A DNA stretch of 64,000 nucleotides, taken from Streptomyces justiciae (GTDB lineage Bacteria > Actinomycetota > Actinomycetes > Streptomycetales > Streptomycetaceae). Below are positions 50,732-60,101 of the stretch, in pieces. The notes below the pieces were generated by a model that worked only from the letters and a program-made list of their open reading frames with translations, was not told where the DNA came from and searched no databases. The stretch spans positions 1 to 64,000 of the forward strand of contig NZ_JADDXU010000022.1 in NCBI RefSeq assembly GCF_015163075.1, given 5' to 3'. A program made the translations under genes and the position numbers. Position 1 is the first letter of the stretch. Every line of letters begins with the position of its first letter.

Positions 50732-52312
50732 ATGGACAGGGAATCGTACGACTACGTCGTCGTCGGGGCCGGCTCGGCCGGCTGTGCGGTGGCGGCCCGG
50801 CTGTCCGAGGATCCGGAGGTCACGGTCGCGCTGATCGAGGCGGGGCCGCCGGCCCGGGGCCGCCTGTTCGAGATACCCGCCCTGTTCTCGCAGCAGCTCA
50901 AGACGGCGTACGACTGGGACTTCGAGACGGAGCCCGAGCCGCGACTCGCCGGGCGCCGCGCCTACCTGCCCCGCGGCCGGGCGATCGGCGGGACCAGCTC
51001 GATGAACACGATGCTGTACGTCCGCGGGCACCGCTACGACTACGACACCTGGGAGCGGCTCGGCAACCCGGGCTGGGGCTACGACGACGTCCTGCCGTTC
51101 TTCAGGAAGTCCGAGGACAACGAGCGCGGGGCCGACGACTTCCACGGCGTCGGCGGCCCCCTCACCGTCAGCGACCCCCGCTCCGTCCACCCACTGCTGA
51201 CGGCGTGGGTCGAGGCGGCTCAGGACGCGGGCCACAAGTACAACGCGGACTTCAACGGAGCCGAGCAGGAGGGCGTGGGCTATCACCAGGTCACGCAGCG
51301 CAACGGCCTGCGGTGCAGCAGCGCGATCGCGTTCCTGGAGCCGGCCGCGGGACGTCCGAACCTCACCGTCCTTCCCTCGACGACCGCCCTGCGTCTGAGC
51401 TTCGACGGCTCGCGCGCCGCCGGCGTGGAGGTCGACCACCTCGGGGCCGTCCGGACGATCCATGTCGACCGCGAGATCGTACTGTCCCTCGGCGCCTACA
51501 ACTCGCCCCATCTGCTCCTCCAGTCCGGCGTCGGGCCGGCCGGTGAACTGGCCGCGGGAGGGATCATCCCGCTGCACGACCTGCCGGACGTCGGCAGGAA
51601 CATGCAGGACCACACCGGGTGCTTCATCAGCTTCTTCAGTGACACCGAGCCGCTGCTGGGACCGGACACCTCCGCGGAGGAGCGGCTGCTGCGCGGGCAG
51701 GGCACCGGCCCGATGGCCTGGAACGAGACCGGCGGGTTCTTCAGCTCCGGCGACGACGTGCCCGCCCCCGACATCCAGGTGCACGCCGCGCTGGGCATCG
51801 TCCGCGACGAGGGTCTCGCCGCGCCGCTGGAGCCGGGCATGTCGTTCGGGCCGTACGTGGCAAGGCCCGCGAGCCGCGGCTCGGTGCGGCTGCGGCATTC
51901 CCACCCCTACGCCAAGCCGCGCATCTTCCACAACTACCTCGACGACCCCGACGACCGGCGCCGACTGCGTGAGGGTGTCCGCCTGTGCATGCGCATCGCC
52001 CGGGAGCAGCGGCTGACGTCCTTGTTGAAGTCGGATCTGCGGAGTGCCGCCGACGCCGGGCTCGCCCCGCTGTCGGACCGCGACCAGGACATCGACGAGT
52101 TCATCCGCACGCAGTCGTTCTCCTTCTACCACCCGTCGGGCACCTGCATGATGGGCAAGGTCGTCGACCACGAACTGCGGGTGCACGGGCTGGAGAACGT
52201 CCGCGTGGCGGACACGTCGATCATGCCGACGCTCGTCACCGGGAACACGAACGCCCCCGCGATCATGATCGGCGAGAGGGCCGCCTCCTTCATCCGGACG
52301 TCGGCGGGCTGA
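50732..52312 (+). CDS. GMC-family choline-dehydrogenase-like FAD oxidoreductase
   Basis: A 526-residue flavoenzyme with YVVVGAGSAGCAVAARL (residues about 8-24), RGRAIGGTSSMNTMLYVRG, and C-terminal YHPSGTCMMG and VTGNTNAPAIMIGERAA, holding the His and Asn of the GMC active site. It is closer to choline/glucose-type dehydrogenases than the neighbouring GMC gene, so the two are not recent duplicates. ATG 50732 follows GGAGG. It stops 16 bp before the convergent DeoR gene. Confidence 0.92.
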   Translation: MDRESYDYVVVGAGSAGCAVAARLSEDPEVTVALIEAGPPARGRLFEIPALFSQQLKTAYDWDFETEPEPRLAGRRAYLPRGRAIGGTSSMNTMLYVRGHRYDYDTWERLGNPGWGYDDVLPFFRKSEDNERGADDFHGVGGPLTVSDPRSVHPLLTAWVEAAQDAGHKYNADFNGAEQEGVGYHQVTQRNGLRCSSAIAFLEPAAGRPNLTVLPSTTALRLSFDGSRAAGVEVDHLGAVRTIHVDREIVLSLGAYNSPHLLLQSGVGPAGELAAGGIIPLHDLPDVGRNMQDHTGCFISFFSDTEPLLGPDTSAEERLLRGQGTGPMAWNETGGFFSSGDDVPAPDIQVHAALGIVRDEGLAAPLEPGMSFGPYVARPASRGSVRLRHSHPYAKPRIFHNYLDDPDDRRRLREGVRLCMRIAREQRLTSLLKSDLRSAADAGLAPLSDRDQDIDEFIRTQSFSFYHPSGTCMMGKVVDHELRVHGLENVRVADTSIMPTLVTGNTNAPAIMIGERAASFIRTSAG

Positions 52313-52328
52313 CGCCGAGGGGGCGAGG

Positions 52329-53090
52329 TCAGACGGTCCGGACGACGGTTCCGCCCGCCTCGAGTGCGGTGACTTCCTCGGTGGGTGCGGTGGTGTCGGT
52401 GACGAGGGTGTGCACGAGGCCCGCGGGACCGACGTGGGCGTGGGCGGTGTGGCCGAGTTTGCTGCCGTCGGCGGCGGCGATGACGCGGCGGGCGGAGGCG
52501 ATCGCTGCCTTCTTCACGGCGGCGTCGTCGAGGTCGTAGGCGGTCAGGCCGTCCGCCGTGCTCAGTCCGCAGCAGCCGATGATCGCGGTGTCGAAGCGCA
52601 GCGCGGCCAGGGAGGCGAGGGTGAGGGGGCCGGTGAGCGCTCCCTCGGCGGCCCGGGGTCGGCCGCCGGGCACGATCAGGGTGGCGGGTCCGGGGGGCTC
52701 GGCGAGCAGGTGGATGGCCTGCAGGGACAGGGGCATCACGGTGACGGGCCGCTCGCGCAGCAGGCGGGCGGCCTCCAGGCAGGTGGTGCCGCTGTCGAGC
52801 ACGACGGTCTCGCCGTCGGCGATGAGGGCGCAGATCTCGGCGGCGATGCGCTGCTTGGCGGCGACCGCCTCGTGGGCGCGCAGTGCGAAGGGGGGTTCCT
52901 CGCCCCTCAGCAGCAGCGTGCGGGCGCCGCCGCGGACGCGTTCGAGGACGCCCTGGGCAGCGAGGGTGTCGAGGTCACGCCGGATGGTCATCTCGGAGGC
53001 GCCGGTCAGCTCGGCGAGTTCCTGGACGGTGGCGCGGCCGGAGTCCCTGACGGTCTTCGCGATCAGCCCGTGCCGGTCTGCGTTGCTCAT
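52329..53090 (-). CDS. DeoR-family transcriptional regulator
   Basis: The protein has a DeoR N-terminal HTH (TVQELAELTGASEMTIRRDL) and VLERVRGGARTLL wing. A sugar-phosphate-sensing C-terminal domain follows, with DSGTTCLEAARLL, LIVPGGRP and the Ser/Thr-rich IIGCCGLSTADGLT. ATG 53090 (253 residues) matches the family's usual N-terminus. An ATG at 53135 would add a 15-residue extension inside the promoter region and is less likely, though no strong ribosome site is seen for either. It is divergent from the MFS gene. Confidence 0.88.
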   Translation of the reverse strand: MSNADRHGLIAKTVRDSGRATVQELAELTGASEMTIRRDLDTLAAQGVLERVRGGARTLLLRGEEPPFALRAHEAVAAKQRIAAEICALIADGETVVLDSGTTCLEAARLLRERPVTVMPLSLQAIHLLAEPPGPATLIVPGGRPRAAEGALTGPLTLASLAALRFDTAIIGCCGLSTADGLTAYDLDDAAVKKAAIASARRVIAAADGSKLGHTAHAHVGPAGLVHTLVTDTTAPTEEVTALEAGGTVVRTV

Positions 53091-53113
53091 GCCGCGATTG
53101 AACACCACCGAGA

Positions 53114-53168
53114 AACGAACATTCAACTTGTTCATTTACTAGGTTTTCAAACATAGCCAGTGTTCGTT
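53114..53168. promoter_or_regulatory. Divergent DeoR/MFS control region
   Basis: AACGAACA (53114-53121) and TGTTCGTT (53161-53168) are perfect 8-bp inverse copies. A shorter palindrome GAACA ... TGTTC spans 53117-53133. The region is AT-rich, as expected for overlapping promoters. Confidence 0.5.
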
Positions 53169-53180
53169 ACGGTGGTCGGC

Positions 53181-54356
53181 ATGGAACGTCCCCTGCGAGC
53201 CGCCCGCGCGGCCACCTACGTCTATTTCGTCTTGTGCGGCACTTTGATGGGCACCTGGGTGGTGCAGATCCCCGCGATCGAGGAACGCGTGGGCATCAGC
53301 CACGCCACGCTCGGCGGGCTGCTGGTGGTGCTCGGGCTCGGGGCCTTCGTCGGCATGCAGGTGGCGGGCCCGCTGACCGACCGACTGGGCGCGCGCATCG
53401 TGGTGCCCGCCGGAGGTGTCCTGTGCGGCGCGACGCTGATCCTGCCCGGCCTCGCCCACGATCCGTGGACGCTGGGTGGTGCGCTGCTGGTCTTCGGGCT
53501 CTGCAACGGCTGTCTGGACGTGAGCATGAACGCCCACGCCGTGCACGTGGAGAAGGCGTACGGACGCCCCGTCATGTCCGGCTTCCACGCCACGTTCTCC
53601 GTCGGCGGCGTCCTCGCCGCACTCGCTGGAGCGGGCGCGGCGAGCGCGGGCCTGCACCCTGCCGCGGCCATGACCGCCATGGGAGCGGTGGGCATCGCGA
53701 TCGCGCTCATGGCCGCGCGGGCCCTACTGCCCGCCGCCCAAAGGACCGAGGCGCCCGCTGAGAGCGGCCGCGCCACGGGCCGGGTCTGGCTGCTGGCCGT
53801 CCTCGCGCTCATGGTCATGTTGTGCGAGGGCGCCGCGAACGACTGGGGCGCCCTGCATCTCAAGGACGTCCTGGGCGCGTCCGCCGGTACGGCCGCCTTC
53901 GCGTACGGCACCTTCGCCGCGGCCATGACCATCGGCAGGCTGCTCGCCGACCGTCTCGCGGCCCGGTTCGGTTCCCTGGCGATCCTGCGGCACGGCGCGG
54001 CCATGGCCGCCGTCGGCATCACGCTGGTGGCCCTCGGCCCGTGGCTGTGGGCCGCCTTCACCGGCTGGGCCCTGTTCGGCCTGGGCCTGTCGGGCTGTGT
54101 CCCGCAGCTGTTCAGCGCCGCCGGGCACGCCGACCCCGCGGCCGCCGGCGCCAACGTCTCCCGGGTCGCCGGACTCGGCTATGTCGGCATGCTGGCCGGT
54201 CCCGCCGTCATCGGCTGGCTGACCCACCTCCTCGCCCTCAACCACACCTTCATCCTGCTCACCCTGCTGTGCGCCACCACCGCCGTGGGCGCCGGCGTCC
54301 TGCGCACCGGACCCGACCGCGCCCGCCGGCCCGCGATGGCGGCCGACAGCCACTGA
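53181..54356 (+). CDS. MFS transporter
   Basis: The 391-residue protein has about 12 hydrophobic helices. Its MFS motif A-like segment, FVGMQVAGPLTDRLGARIV, follows helix 2, and LLADRLAARFGSLAIL is the matching loop in the second half. The start at ATG 53181 gives the usual N-terminus. The cargo is unknown; pairing with a DeoR regulator points to a sugar or sugar-phosphate-linked exporter. A strong terminator follows. Confidence 0.88.
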   Translation: MERPLRAARAATYVYFVLCGTLMGTWVVQIPAIEERVGISHATLGGLLVVLGLGAFVGMQVAGPLTDRLGARIVVPAGGVLCGATLILPGLAHDPWTLGGALLVFGLCNGCLDVSMNAHAVHVEKAYGRPVMSGFHATFSVGGVLAALAGAGAASAGLHPAAAMTAMGAVGIAIALMAARALLPAAQRTEAPAESGRATGRVWLLAVLALMVMLCEGAANDWGALHLKDVLGASAGTAAFAYGTFAAAMTIGRLLADRLAARFGSLAILRHGAAMAAVGITLVALGPWLWAAFTGWALFGLGLSGCVPQLFSAAGHADPAAAGANVSRVAGLGYVGMLAGPAVIGWLTHLLALNHTFILLTLLCATTAVGAGVLRTGPDRARRPAMAADSH

Positions 54357-54358
54357 CC

Positions 54359-54398
54359 GCTTGTGCGGCACGGCCCCTGACAACCGTGCCGCACAAGC
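54359..54398 (+). terminator. Strong terminator after the MFS gene
   Basis: A perfect 15-bp stem (GCTTGTGCGGCACGG/CCGTGCCGCACAAGC) with a 10-nt loop starts 2 bp after the stop codon. Confidence 0.8.
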
Positions 54399-54458
54399 TC
54401 TCCTCTCCCCCGGTCACCACGGCCGGGGGCGCTCAGCGACCGACCGAAGGAGCCCCCG

Positions 54459-55442
54459 ATGTCCGAGTCCCACGCCCACCCCTCCCGCGGCCGGGTCGGT
54501 GTCATGCTGCCCCGCGACCTCCCCGTCCGTGACGTGCTGCCCTTCGCCCGGCGCGCCGAGGAGTTGGGGTTCGACCAGGTCTGGGTGGTGGAGGACCTCG
54601 GCTGGCGCGGCGGTGTCGCCCAGGCCGCCACCGTGCTGGCCTCGACCTCGCGCCTCACCGTCGGGATCGGCATCATGCCCGCCGGTGCCCGCAACGTGGG
54701 CTTCGCCGCGATGGAACTGGCCACCCTCGCCCAGCTCCACCCCGGCCGGCTCATCGCAGGGATCGGCCACGGCATGCCCGGCTGGATGCGCCAGGCCGGT
54801 TGCTGGCCCGCCAGCCCGCTGACGCTGATCAAGGAGTACGCGCAAGCGCTGCGGCTGCTCATCGCCGGAAAGCCCGGCCCCACCAACGGCCGTTACGTAC
54901 GCTGCGAGGGCGTCGTCCTCACCGAGGTCCCGGACGTCGTCCCCCCGGTCGTGCTGGGCGTCCGCGGCCCCAAGTCGCAGACAATCGCGGGCGAGTTCGC
55001 CGACGGACTCCTCCTGGCCGAGCCCGCTGCCCCCGCGTACATCACCGCCTCGTTGGACAACCTGGGCTCCGCAGACCCTCGGGAGATCGTCACCTACGAC
55101 GCCGCCGCCGTCGACGACGACGAGGAAGCCGCCCTCGCCCGGGTCCGCACCGCCCTGGAGGTGGTCGGCGAGCCCGAGTGGGCCGCGCACCTCGCGCCCC
55201 TGCCCTTCGCCGAGGAACTGCGCGCCCACCGCGAGGCCGGCCCCGACGCCCGTCAGTTCGCCCGGACGATGCCCGCTGCCTGGGTCCGTGAGTTGAGCAT
55301 CGCCGGCACCCCCGCCCAGGCCCGCGCGGCGATCGACGCCCGCCATGCGGCCGGCGCCACCAGCGTCGTACTCGCCCCGGCGGGCCCGGACGCGCTGTCC
55401 GCCCTCGACTCACTCGCTCGCGCCCTGCCCCACCGGCACTGA
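54459..55442 (+). CDS. LLM-class (F420- or FMN-dependent) oxidoreductase
   Basis: The 327-residue protein is a luciferase-like monooxygenase family barrel: RVGVMLPRDLPVRDVLPFAR, EELGFDQVWVVEDL, LTVGIGIMPAGARNVGFAAME and RLIAGIGHGMPGWMRQ. In actinobacteria most such proteins use F420 for hydride transfer. GAAGGAG precedes the ATG. The HAD gene follows after 19 bp, so the two are probably cotranscribed. The substrate is unknown. Confidence 0.9.
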   Translation: MSESHAHPSRGRVGVMLPRDLPVRDVLPFARRAEELGFDQVWVVEDLGWRGGVAQAATVLASTSRLTVGIGIMPAGARNVGFAAMELATLAQLHPGRLIAGIGHGMPGWMRQAGCWPASPLTLIKEYAQALRLLIAGKPGPTNGRYVRCEGVVLTEVPDVVPPVVLGVRGPKSQTIAGEFADGLLLAEPAAPAYITASLDNLGSADPREIVTYDAAAVDDDEEAALARVRTALEVVGEPEWAAHLAPLPFAEELRAHREAGPDARQFARTMPAAWVRELSIAGTPAQARAAIDARHAAGATSVVLAPAGPDALSALDSLARALPHRH

Positions 55443-55461
55443 GCCCGCAAGGATCCGCGTC

Positions 55462-56085
55462 ATGGCCACAGCCCGCCACCGCATCGTGCTCTTCGACCTC
55501 TTCGGGGTCATAGCCCGCCACCAACGCCCGGGCGCCCTGGAGAAGATGGCCGCCCGCTGCCACGCCTCCCCCGACGCCTTCACCACGGCCTACTGGACCC
55601 ACCGCCCGCCCTACGACGCCGGCCTGCACACCGCGTCCGCGTACTGGACCGACGTACTGCACGCGCTGTCCCGCCCCGCCGAGGCCGACACGATCGAGGA
55701 GCTACGGCTCACCGACATCGACAGCTGGTCCCGCGTCGACGACCGCATGGTCACCTACGTACGGAACCTGCGGGACCGCGCCCGGGTCGCCCTGCTGTCC
55801 AACATCCCGGCGGACCACGCGGACGCCTTCCTCGCCGCCCAGCCCTGGCTGCGCGACCTCGACCACGTCGCCTTCTCCGGGAAGATCGGCGCGGCCAAGC
55901 CGGGCCCGGCCGCCTTCCGGCACTGCGTCATCGCCCTGCGGGCGGCCCCCGCCGACTTCCTCTTCGTCGACGACCGCGAGGAGAACGTCCGCGCGGCGCA
56001 GGCCGTCGGCATGAACGGACACCTGTTCAACGGCCAGGACGACCTCGCGGCCGTCATCGACGGCTGGCTGCCCACGGACTCATGA
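55462..56085 (+). CDS. HAD-superfamily hydrolase
   Basis: This 207-residue protein has a HAD motif I variant, VLFDLFGVIARH (the Dx second Asp is replaced by Phe-Gly, as in many HAD subclass IA proteins), motif II LLSNIPADH, and motif III/IV KPGPAAFRHC and FVDDREENVRAA. It is a probable phosphatase or haloacid-type hydrolase. AAGGA precedes ATG 55462. It converges with the GH2 gene. Confidence 0.88.
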   Translation: MATARHRIVLFDLFGVIARHQRPGALEKMAARCHASPDAFTTAYWTHRPPYDAGLHTASAYWTDVLHALSRPAEADTIEELRLTDIDSWSRVDDRMVTYVRNLRDRARVALLSNIPADHADAFLAAQPWLRDLDHVAFSGKIGAAKPGPAAFRHCVIALRAAPADFLFVDDREENVRAAQAVGMNGHLFNGQDDLAAVIDGWLPTDS

Positions 56086-56134
56086 ACAGCCTGACCACCG
56101 ACAAGACTCGCTCACGTTCCGGCCGGGGTGAAGG

Positions 56135-59100
56135 TCACTCCGCCGCAGTCGGCCTCCGGGACAGCTCCGTCGCCGCGTCCACGTCCATGATCGGGCGCAG
56201 CCGGTAGGTGTAGGTGTAGTCCCGGTCGGCGAAGAGCTTGTACTCGTCGTGCGTGTGGGCGCCCCAGCTGTTGTCGCCGCCAACTCCCATCTGCCGGTGG
56301 TTCACCCGCAGAACGACCTCCTTGCGCGGGGTGAGCTGGTAGTCGTGGCGGGCGCCGACCGAGAGGTCCTCCGGGGTGAAGTGGGAGGCGTTGACCTCCA
56401 GCAGCGGCTCGCCGCTCACCAGCAGTCCGGTGCCGTCGCGGCCGGTGAGGGCGGCCCAGCGGACGTCGGTCTTGTTGCCGTTCTCCTGCGGGCGGATGTA
56501 GGAGGTCCACTGGTCGGCGACCGAGCCGGAGTACAGTCCGACGTCGGTGCCGTTGTTGCGGTCCCAGTGGTTCTCCTCGGGGCCCCGGCCGTAGTAGTGG
56601 ATGCGGTCCAGGCGGGCGGGGAGGAAGAGGAGCGTGCCGACCTCCGGGATGTACGGCAGTGAACTCGCCCCCGGGTGCAGGGTGTTGTCGACCTTGATCT
56701 CGCCGTTGCCGAAGACCGTGTAGGTGGTCGTGTACGTCGATTCCGTGGTCGTGGGGAGGGTGCCACTGACCTTGATCCTGACCGCTCTGTCGCGTACGGC
56801 ATCCACCGTCACGTCGGTGACCTTGCGGCGGGCGCCCGCGTCGCGCCAGGTCTGGTTGCGGGTGTGCTGGCCGTTGCCGTGGTCGTTGTCGGTGGGCGCC
56901 CGCCAGAAGTTGGGGGCGGGACCGGAGGCGATGAGCTGGACGCCCGCCGCCTCGTAGGAGGTGATCACGCCGCTGCTCTTGTCGACGGTGACCGTGAAGT
57001 CCTCGCCGGTGACGGTGACTTGCGCCGCGCCGTCCTCGTACGTCACGGCCGGCACGTCGTCCAGGGGGACCGGCGTGACCGCGGGGCTGCCCGCGTCCAG
57101 CGGGAGTTGGACCTTGGCCACCTCGAAACCGGGCCCGGCCCACGGCGTGCGTTCCTTGGTCGTGAAGGACAGCTCCAGGAAGTACTCCGTGCCGGGCGCC
57201 GGGTCGGACGGCAGTCGTACGGGGAGGGTGATCTCCTTGCTGGACAAGGGTGCCACGTCCAGCTGGTCGCGGGTCAGCCTGCCGCGGCGGACCGGCTTTC
57301 CGTCCGCCACCAGCGTCCAACCAGCCGCGAATTCCCGGAGGTTGGTGAACAGGTACTCATTGGTCAGGGTCACCGCGGCCGCGTCGCCGGTGGCGTTGAT
57401 CGCCTGGTAGATCCGCTTGATCTCGGCCGCCTTGCCGGTGTGACCCCGGTCGGCGGTGACGATGCCGTCGGCGACGAAGTTGCCGTCGTTGGGGTTGTCG
57501 CCCCAGTCGCCGCCGTAGGCCAGGAAGGTCTTCTCGCGCGGGCGTTGGGCCGTGCGGCCGACGCTCGCCGCGTCGAACCAGAACCGGACGCCCTCGTCAC
57601 CGGGGCCCCGGCTTTCGGAGGCCAACTCGGCGGCGCTCAGGGCCCGGGCGTAGACCCGCGCCCTGCGGATGGTGCCGCTGAACTCGCGGGTGATGTTGTC
57701 GACGTCGGTGGCGAGGGCGAGCGGCGCGGTGTTGCTGCTGGGCCGTCGCGTGGTGGTGCGGGTGGCCCGGACCGTGCCGTTGACGTACAGGGTCAGGGTG
57801 CCGGCCTCCGCGTCGAAGACGCCGGCGACGTGGTGCTCGCTGCCCGTCCAGTCGCTCGGCAGGGCCCAACTGGTGGAGACCCACTGGCCGCCGCCGTAGA
57901 TGAAGAACTCCAGGTTGTTGCTGCTCTGCTTCAGGGCGTACTGGGTGTCGCCCTTGGCGATGACCGGCTGGTGGTAGCCGAGGACGTGCGGGGTGATCCA
58001 GGCTTCCAGGGTCAGGGAGCCGGTGAGGTCGAGGCGGTCGTCGCGGGCGAAGACCGTGCCGCCGGAGACCCCCTTCTCGCGGTCGAACGAGCCGCCGGGG
58101 GCGATGAGTTCGCCGCGTATCGCGCCGGGGCCCTCTTCGGTGAACCGCTGTCGCGCGGGTGTCTGCCAGTTCAGGGACTGGTCGACGAAGTCCCAGATCC
58201 AGCCGCCCTGGAGGACGTCGTGGGCGCGGACCAGGTCCCAGTACTTCTTGAAGTTGCCGTTGGAGTTCCCCATCGCGTGGCAGTACTCGATCATGACGTA
58301 CGGCCGGGTGTCCGTGGTGTCCTTGGCGCGGGCCTCGACGCGGGCGGGGCTCTCGTACATCTCGGAGCGGATGTCGCTGACGCCCGGGCGGTCGTCGCCC
58401 TCGTACTGCACGACGCGGGTCGTGTCGTAGGACTTGATCCAGTCGTGCATGGCGACGAACGTGCTGCCGGCGCCCGCCTCGTTGCCGAGGGACCAGATGA
58501 CGACCGAGGCGTGGTTCTTGTCGCGGTGGACCATGTTCTGGGCGCGGGCGACGCAGGCGGCGGACCAGTCGGCGTGGTTGCCGGGGTACTCGCCGCGGAT
58601 GCCGTGGGTCTCGAGGTTGGTCTCGTCGACGAGGTAGAGGCCGTACTCGTCGGCGAGTTCGAGCCATTGCGGGTTGTTGGGGTAGTGCGAGGTGCGGACC
58701 GAGTTCATGTTCATCCGCTTGATGATCTTGATGTCCTGGATCATGTCGGCGCGGGTGAGGGCGGTGCCGCGGTCAGGGTGCATCTCGTGGCGGTTGGTGC
58801 CGCGGAAGGACACCGGCCGGCCGTTGATCCGCATCAGGCCGTCCTTGAGCGCGAACTCGCGCAGTCCGACCCGGTGGGAGAGTGTCTCGGTGACCTTGCC
58901 CGAAGGGTCGCGCAGCCGCAGCACCGCCGTGTAGAGGTACGGATGTTCGGCCGACCACAGGCGCGGCTCGGGGACGGCTCTCGCCGCCTGTACGGTCTCG
59001 TCCTCGCCGACCGTCTGCACGTCGACGGACTGCTGGAGCGGGCGGGACCAGACCGCGTGGCCGTCGGCGTCGTACAGCTGCGTCTCGACGGTGTACGCAC

Positions 59101-59998
59101 CGGCGTGGCCCGCCGCGTAGGCGCGGACGCTCGCCGTCACGGACAACTGGGCGGACGTGTGGTCGTCGCTCAGCGGGGTGTCCAGCTTGAAGTCGCGCAG
59201 GTGGACGGCCGGGGTGGAGTAGAGGTGGACCGAGCGGAAGATGCCGCTCAGCCGGATCATGTCCTGGTCCTCCAGCCAGTCGCCGTCGGAGTAGCGGTAG
59301 ACCTCTACGGCGATCTGGTTGGTGCCGGGCTTGAGGTGATCGGTGATGTCGTACTCGGCGGGGGCGAAGGAGTCCTCGTGGTAGCCGACGAGTTCGCCGT
59401 TGATCCACACGTAGTGGGCCGACTTCACGCCCTCGAAGTGCAGGAAGGTGCGGCGCCCGGACCAGGCGCGCGGCACGGTGAAGGTCCTTCGGTACTGGCC
59501 GACGGGGTTGTAGCGGGTCGGCGCGGCGGGCGGCTGCGGCTCCTCGCCCAGGCCGTTGGGGCCCCAGTAGGGGTAGGTGATGTTGACGTAGATCGGACGG
59601 TCGTAGCCGTGCTTCTGCCAGACGGACGGGACCGGGATGGTGTCCCAGTCGCTGTCGTCGACGTCGGTGGCGTAGAAGTCGGCGTCGCGGTCGTCGGGGC
59701 GCTCGGCGTAAGCGAACTTCCATCTGCCGTCGAGGCTCAGCCGGTACGGCGAGTCCGTGCGGTCGGCGGCGAGCGCCTGGCCGAGGCTCGCGTACGGCAT
59801 CAGGGTGGTGTGGGGCGGCTGGGTGCCGAGCCGGAAGACGTCGATGCGGCCGTTCCACTCGGGGGACTCGGCGGCGGCGTGGGCCGTGCCGGCGGTCCAG
59901 GAGGGAAGGGCCAGGGCGCCGACGAGGGCGGCCCCGCCCTCCAGGAGCCGGCGGCGGCTGACGGGCGCCCAGGCGGGGGACTGGGATGTGTGCGACAT
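56135..59998 (-). CDS. Secreted GH2 beta-galactosidase with LamG-type insertion (Tat)
   Basis: The 1287-residue precursor has a Tat leader (SRRRLLEGG, core, AHA). The GH2 jelly roll follows (RYNPVGQYRRTFTVP, VWINGELVGYHEDSFAPAEYD), then the immunoglobulin-like domain and the barrel with VRTSHYPNNP. The acid/base Glu is in WSLGNEAGAGS (about 506), and the nucleophile Glu is in VMIEYCHAMGNS (about 569). A LamG-like domain (about 660-790; LTLEAWITP, FSGTIRRARVYARALSAAEL) is inserted before the LacZ-type domains 4 and 5. It would remove terminal galactose from glycans outside the cell. ATG 59998 has GAGGAAGG upstream. Confidence 0.93.
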   Translation of the reverse strand: MSHTSQSPAWAPVSRRRLLEGGAALVGALALPSWTAGTAHAAAESPEWNGRIDVFRLGTQPPHTTLMPYASLGQALAADRTDSPYRLSLDGRWKFAYAERPDDRDADFYATDVDDSDWDTIPVPSVWQKHGYDRPIYVNITYPYWGPNGLGEEPQPPAAPTRYNPVGQYRRTFTVPRAWSGRRTFLHFEGVKSAHYVWINGELVGYHEDSFAPAEYDITDHLKPGTNQIAVEVYRYSDGDWLEDQDMIRLSGIFRSVHLYSTPAVHLRDFKLDTPLSDDHTSAQLSVTASVRAYAAGHAGAYTVETQLYDADGHAVWSRPLQQSVDVQTVGEDETVQAARAVPEPRLWSAEHPYLYTAVLRLRDPSGKVTETLSHRVGLREFALKDGLMRINGRPVSFRGTNRHEMHPDRGTALTRADMIQDIKIIKRMNMNSVRTSHYPNNPQWLELADEYGLYLVDETNLETHGIRGEYPGNHADWSAACVARAQNMVHRDKNHASVVIWSLGNEAGAGSTFVAMHDWIKSYDTTRVVQYEGDDRPGVSDIRSEMYESPARVEARAKDTTDTRPYVMIEYCHAMGNSNGNFKKYWDLVRAHDVLQGGWIWDFVDQSLNWQTPARQRFTEEGPGAIRGELIAPGGSFDREKGVSGGTVFARDDRLDLTGSLTLEAWITPHVLGYHQPVIAKGDTQYALKQSSNNLEFFIYGGGQWVSTSWALPSDWTGSEHHVAGVFDAEAGTLTLYVNGTVRATRTTTRRPSSNTAPLALATDVDNITREFSGTIRRARVYARALSAAELASESRGPGDEGVRFWFDAASVGRTAQRPREKTFLAYGGDWGDNPNDGNFVADGIVTADRGHTGKAAEIKRIYQAINATGDAAAVTLTNEYLFTNLREFAAGWTLVADGKPVRRGRLTRDQLDVAPLSSKEITLPVRLPSDPAPGTEYFLELSFTTKERTPWAGPGFEVAKVQLPLDAGSPAVTPVPLDDVPAVTYEDGAAQVTVTGEDFTVTVDKSSGVITSYEAAGVQLIASGPAPNFWRAPTDNDHGNGQHTRNQTWRDAGARRKVTDVTVDAVRDRAVRIKVSGTLPTTTESTYTTTYTVFGNGEIKVDNTLHPGASSLPYIPEVGTLLFLPARLDRIHYYGRGPEENHWDRNNGTDVGLYSGSVADQWTSYIRPQENGNKTDVRWAALTGRDGTGLLVSGEPLLEVNASHFTPEDLSVGARHDYQLTPRKEVVLRVNHRQMGVGGDNSWGAHTHDEYKLFADRDYTYTYRLRPIMDVDAATELSRRPTAAE

Positions 59999-60059
59999 GA
60001 CCGTTGCCTTCCTCACTACGGCCGGGAGGCCGTGCGGCTTTGAGGGAGCGTCAGATCTT

Positions 60060-60084
60060 GTTCGGTGATGTTGGGAAACCGAAC
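60060..60084. promoter_or_regulatory. Inverted repeat before the GH2 gene
   Basis: GTTCGGT (60060-60066) and ACCGAAC (60078-60084) are perfect inverse copies with an 11-bp spacer, 61 bp before the GH2 start. This is a candidate operator; the cognate regulator is not in the immediate vicinity. Confidence 0.4.
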
Positions 60085-60101
60085 GCACACTAAGTTCTGC
60101 G

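Noticed and set aside
56675..60043. Long plus-strand open frame of about 1120 codons
   Set aside because: It is antisense to the GH2 gene, and its translation is a low-complexity Val/Gly/Asp/Arg sequence with no domain.
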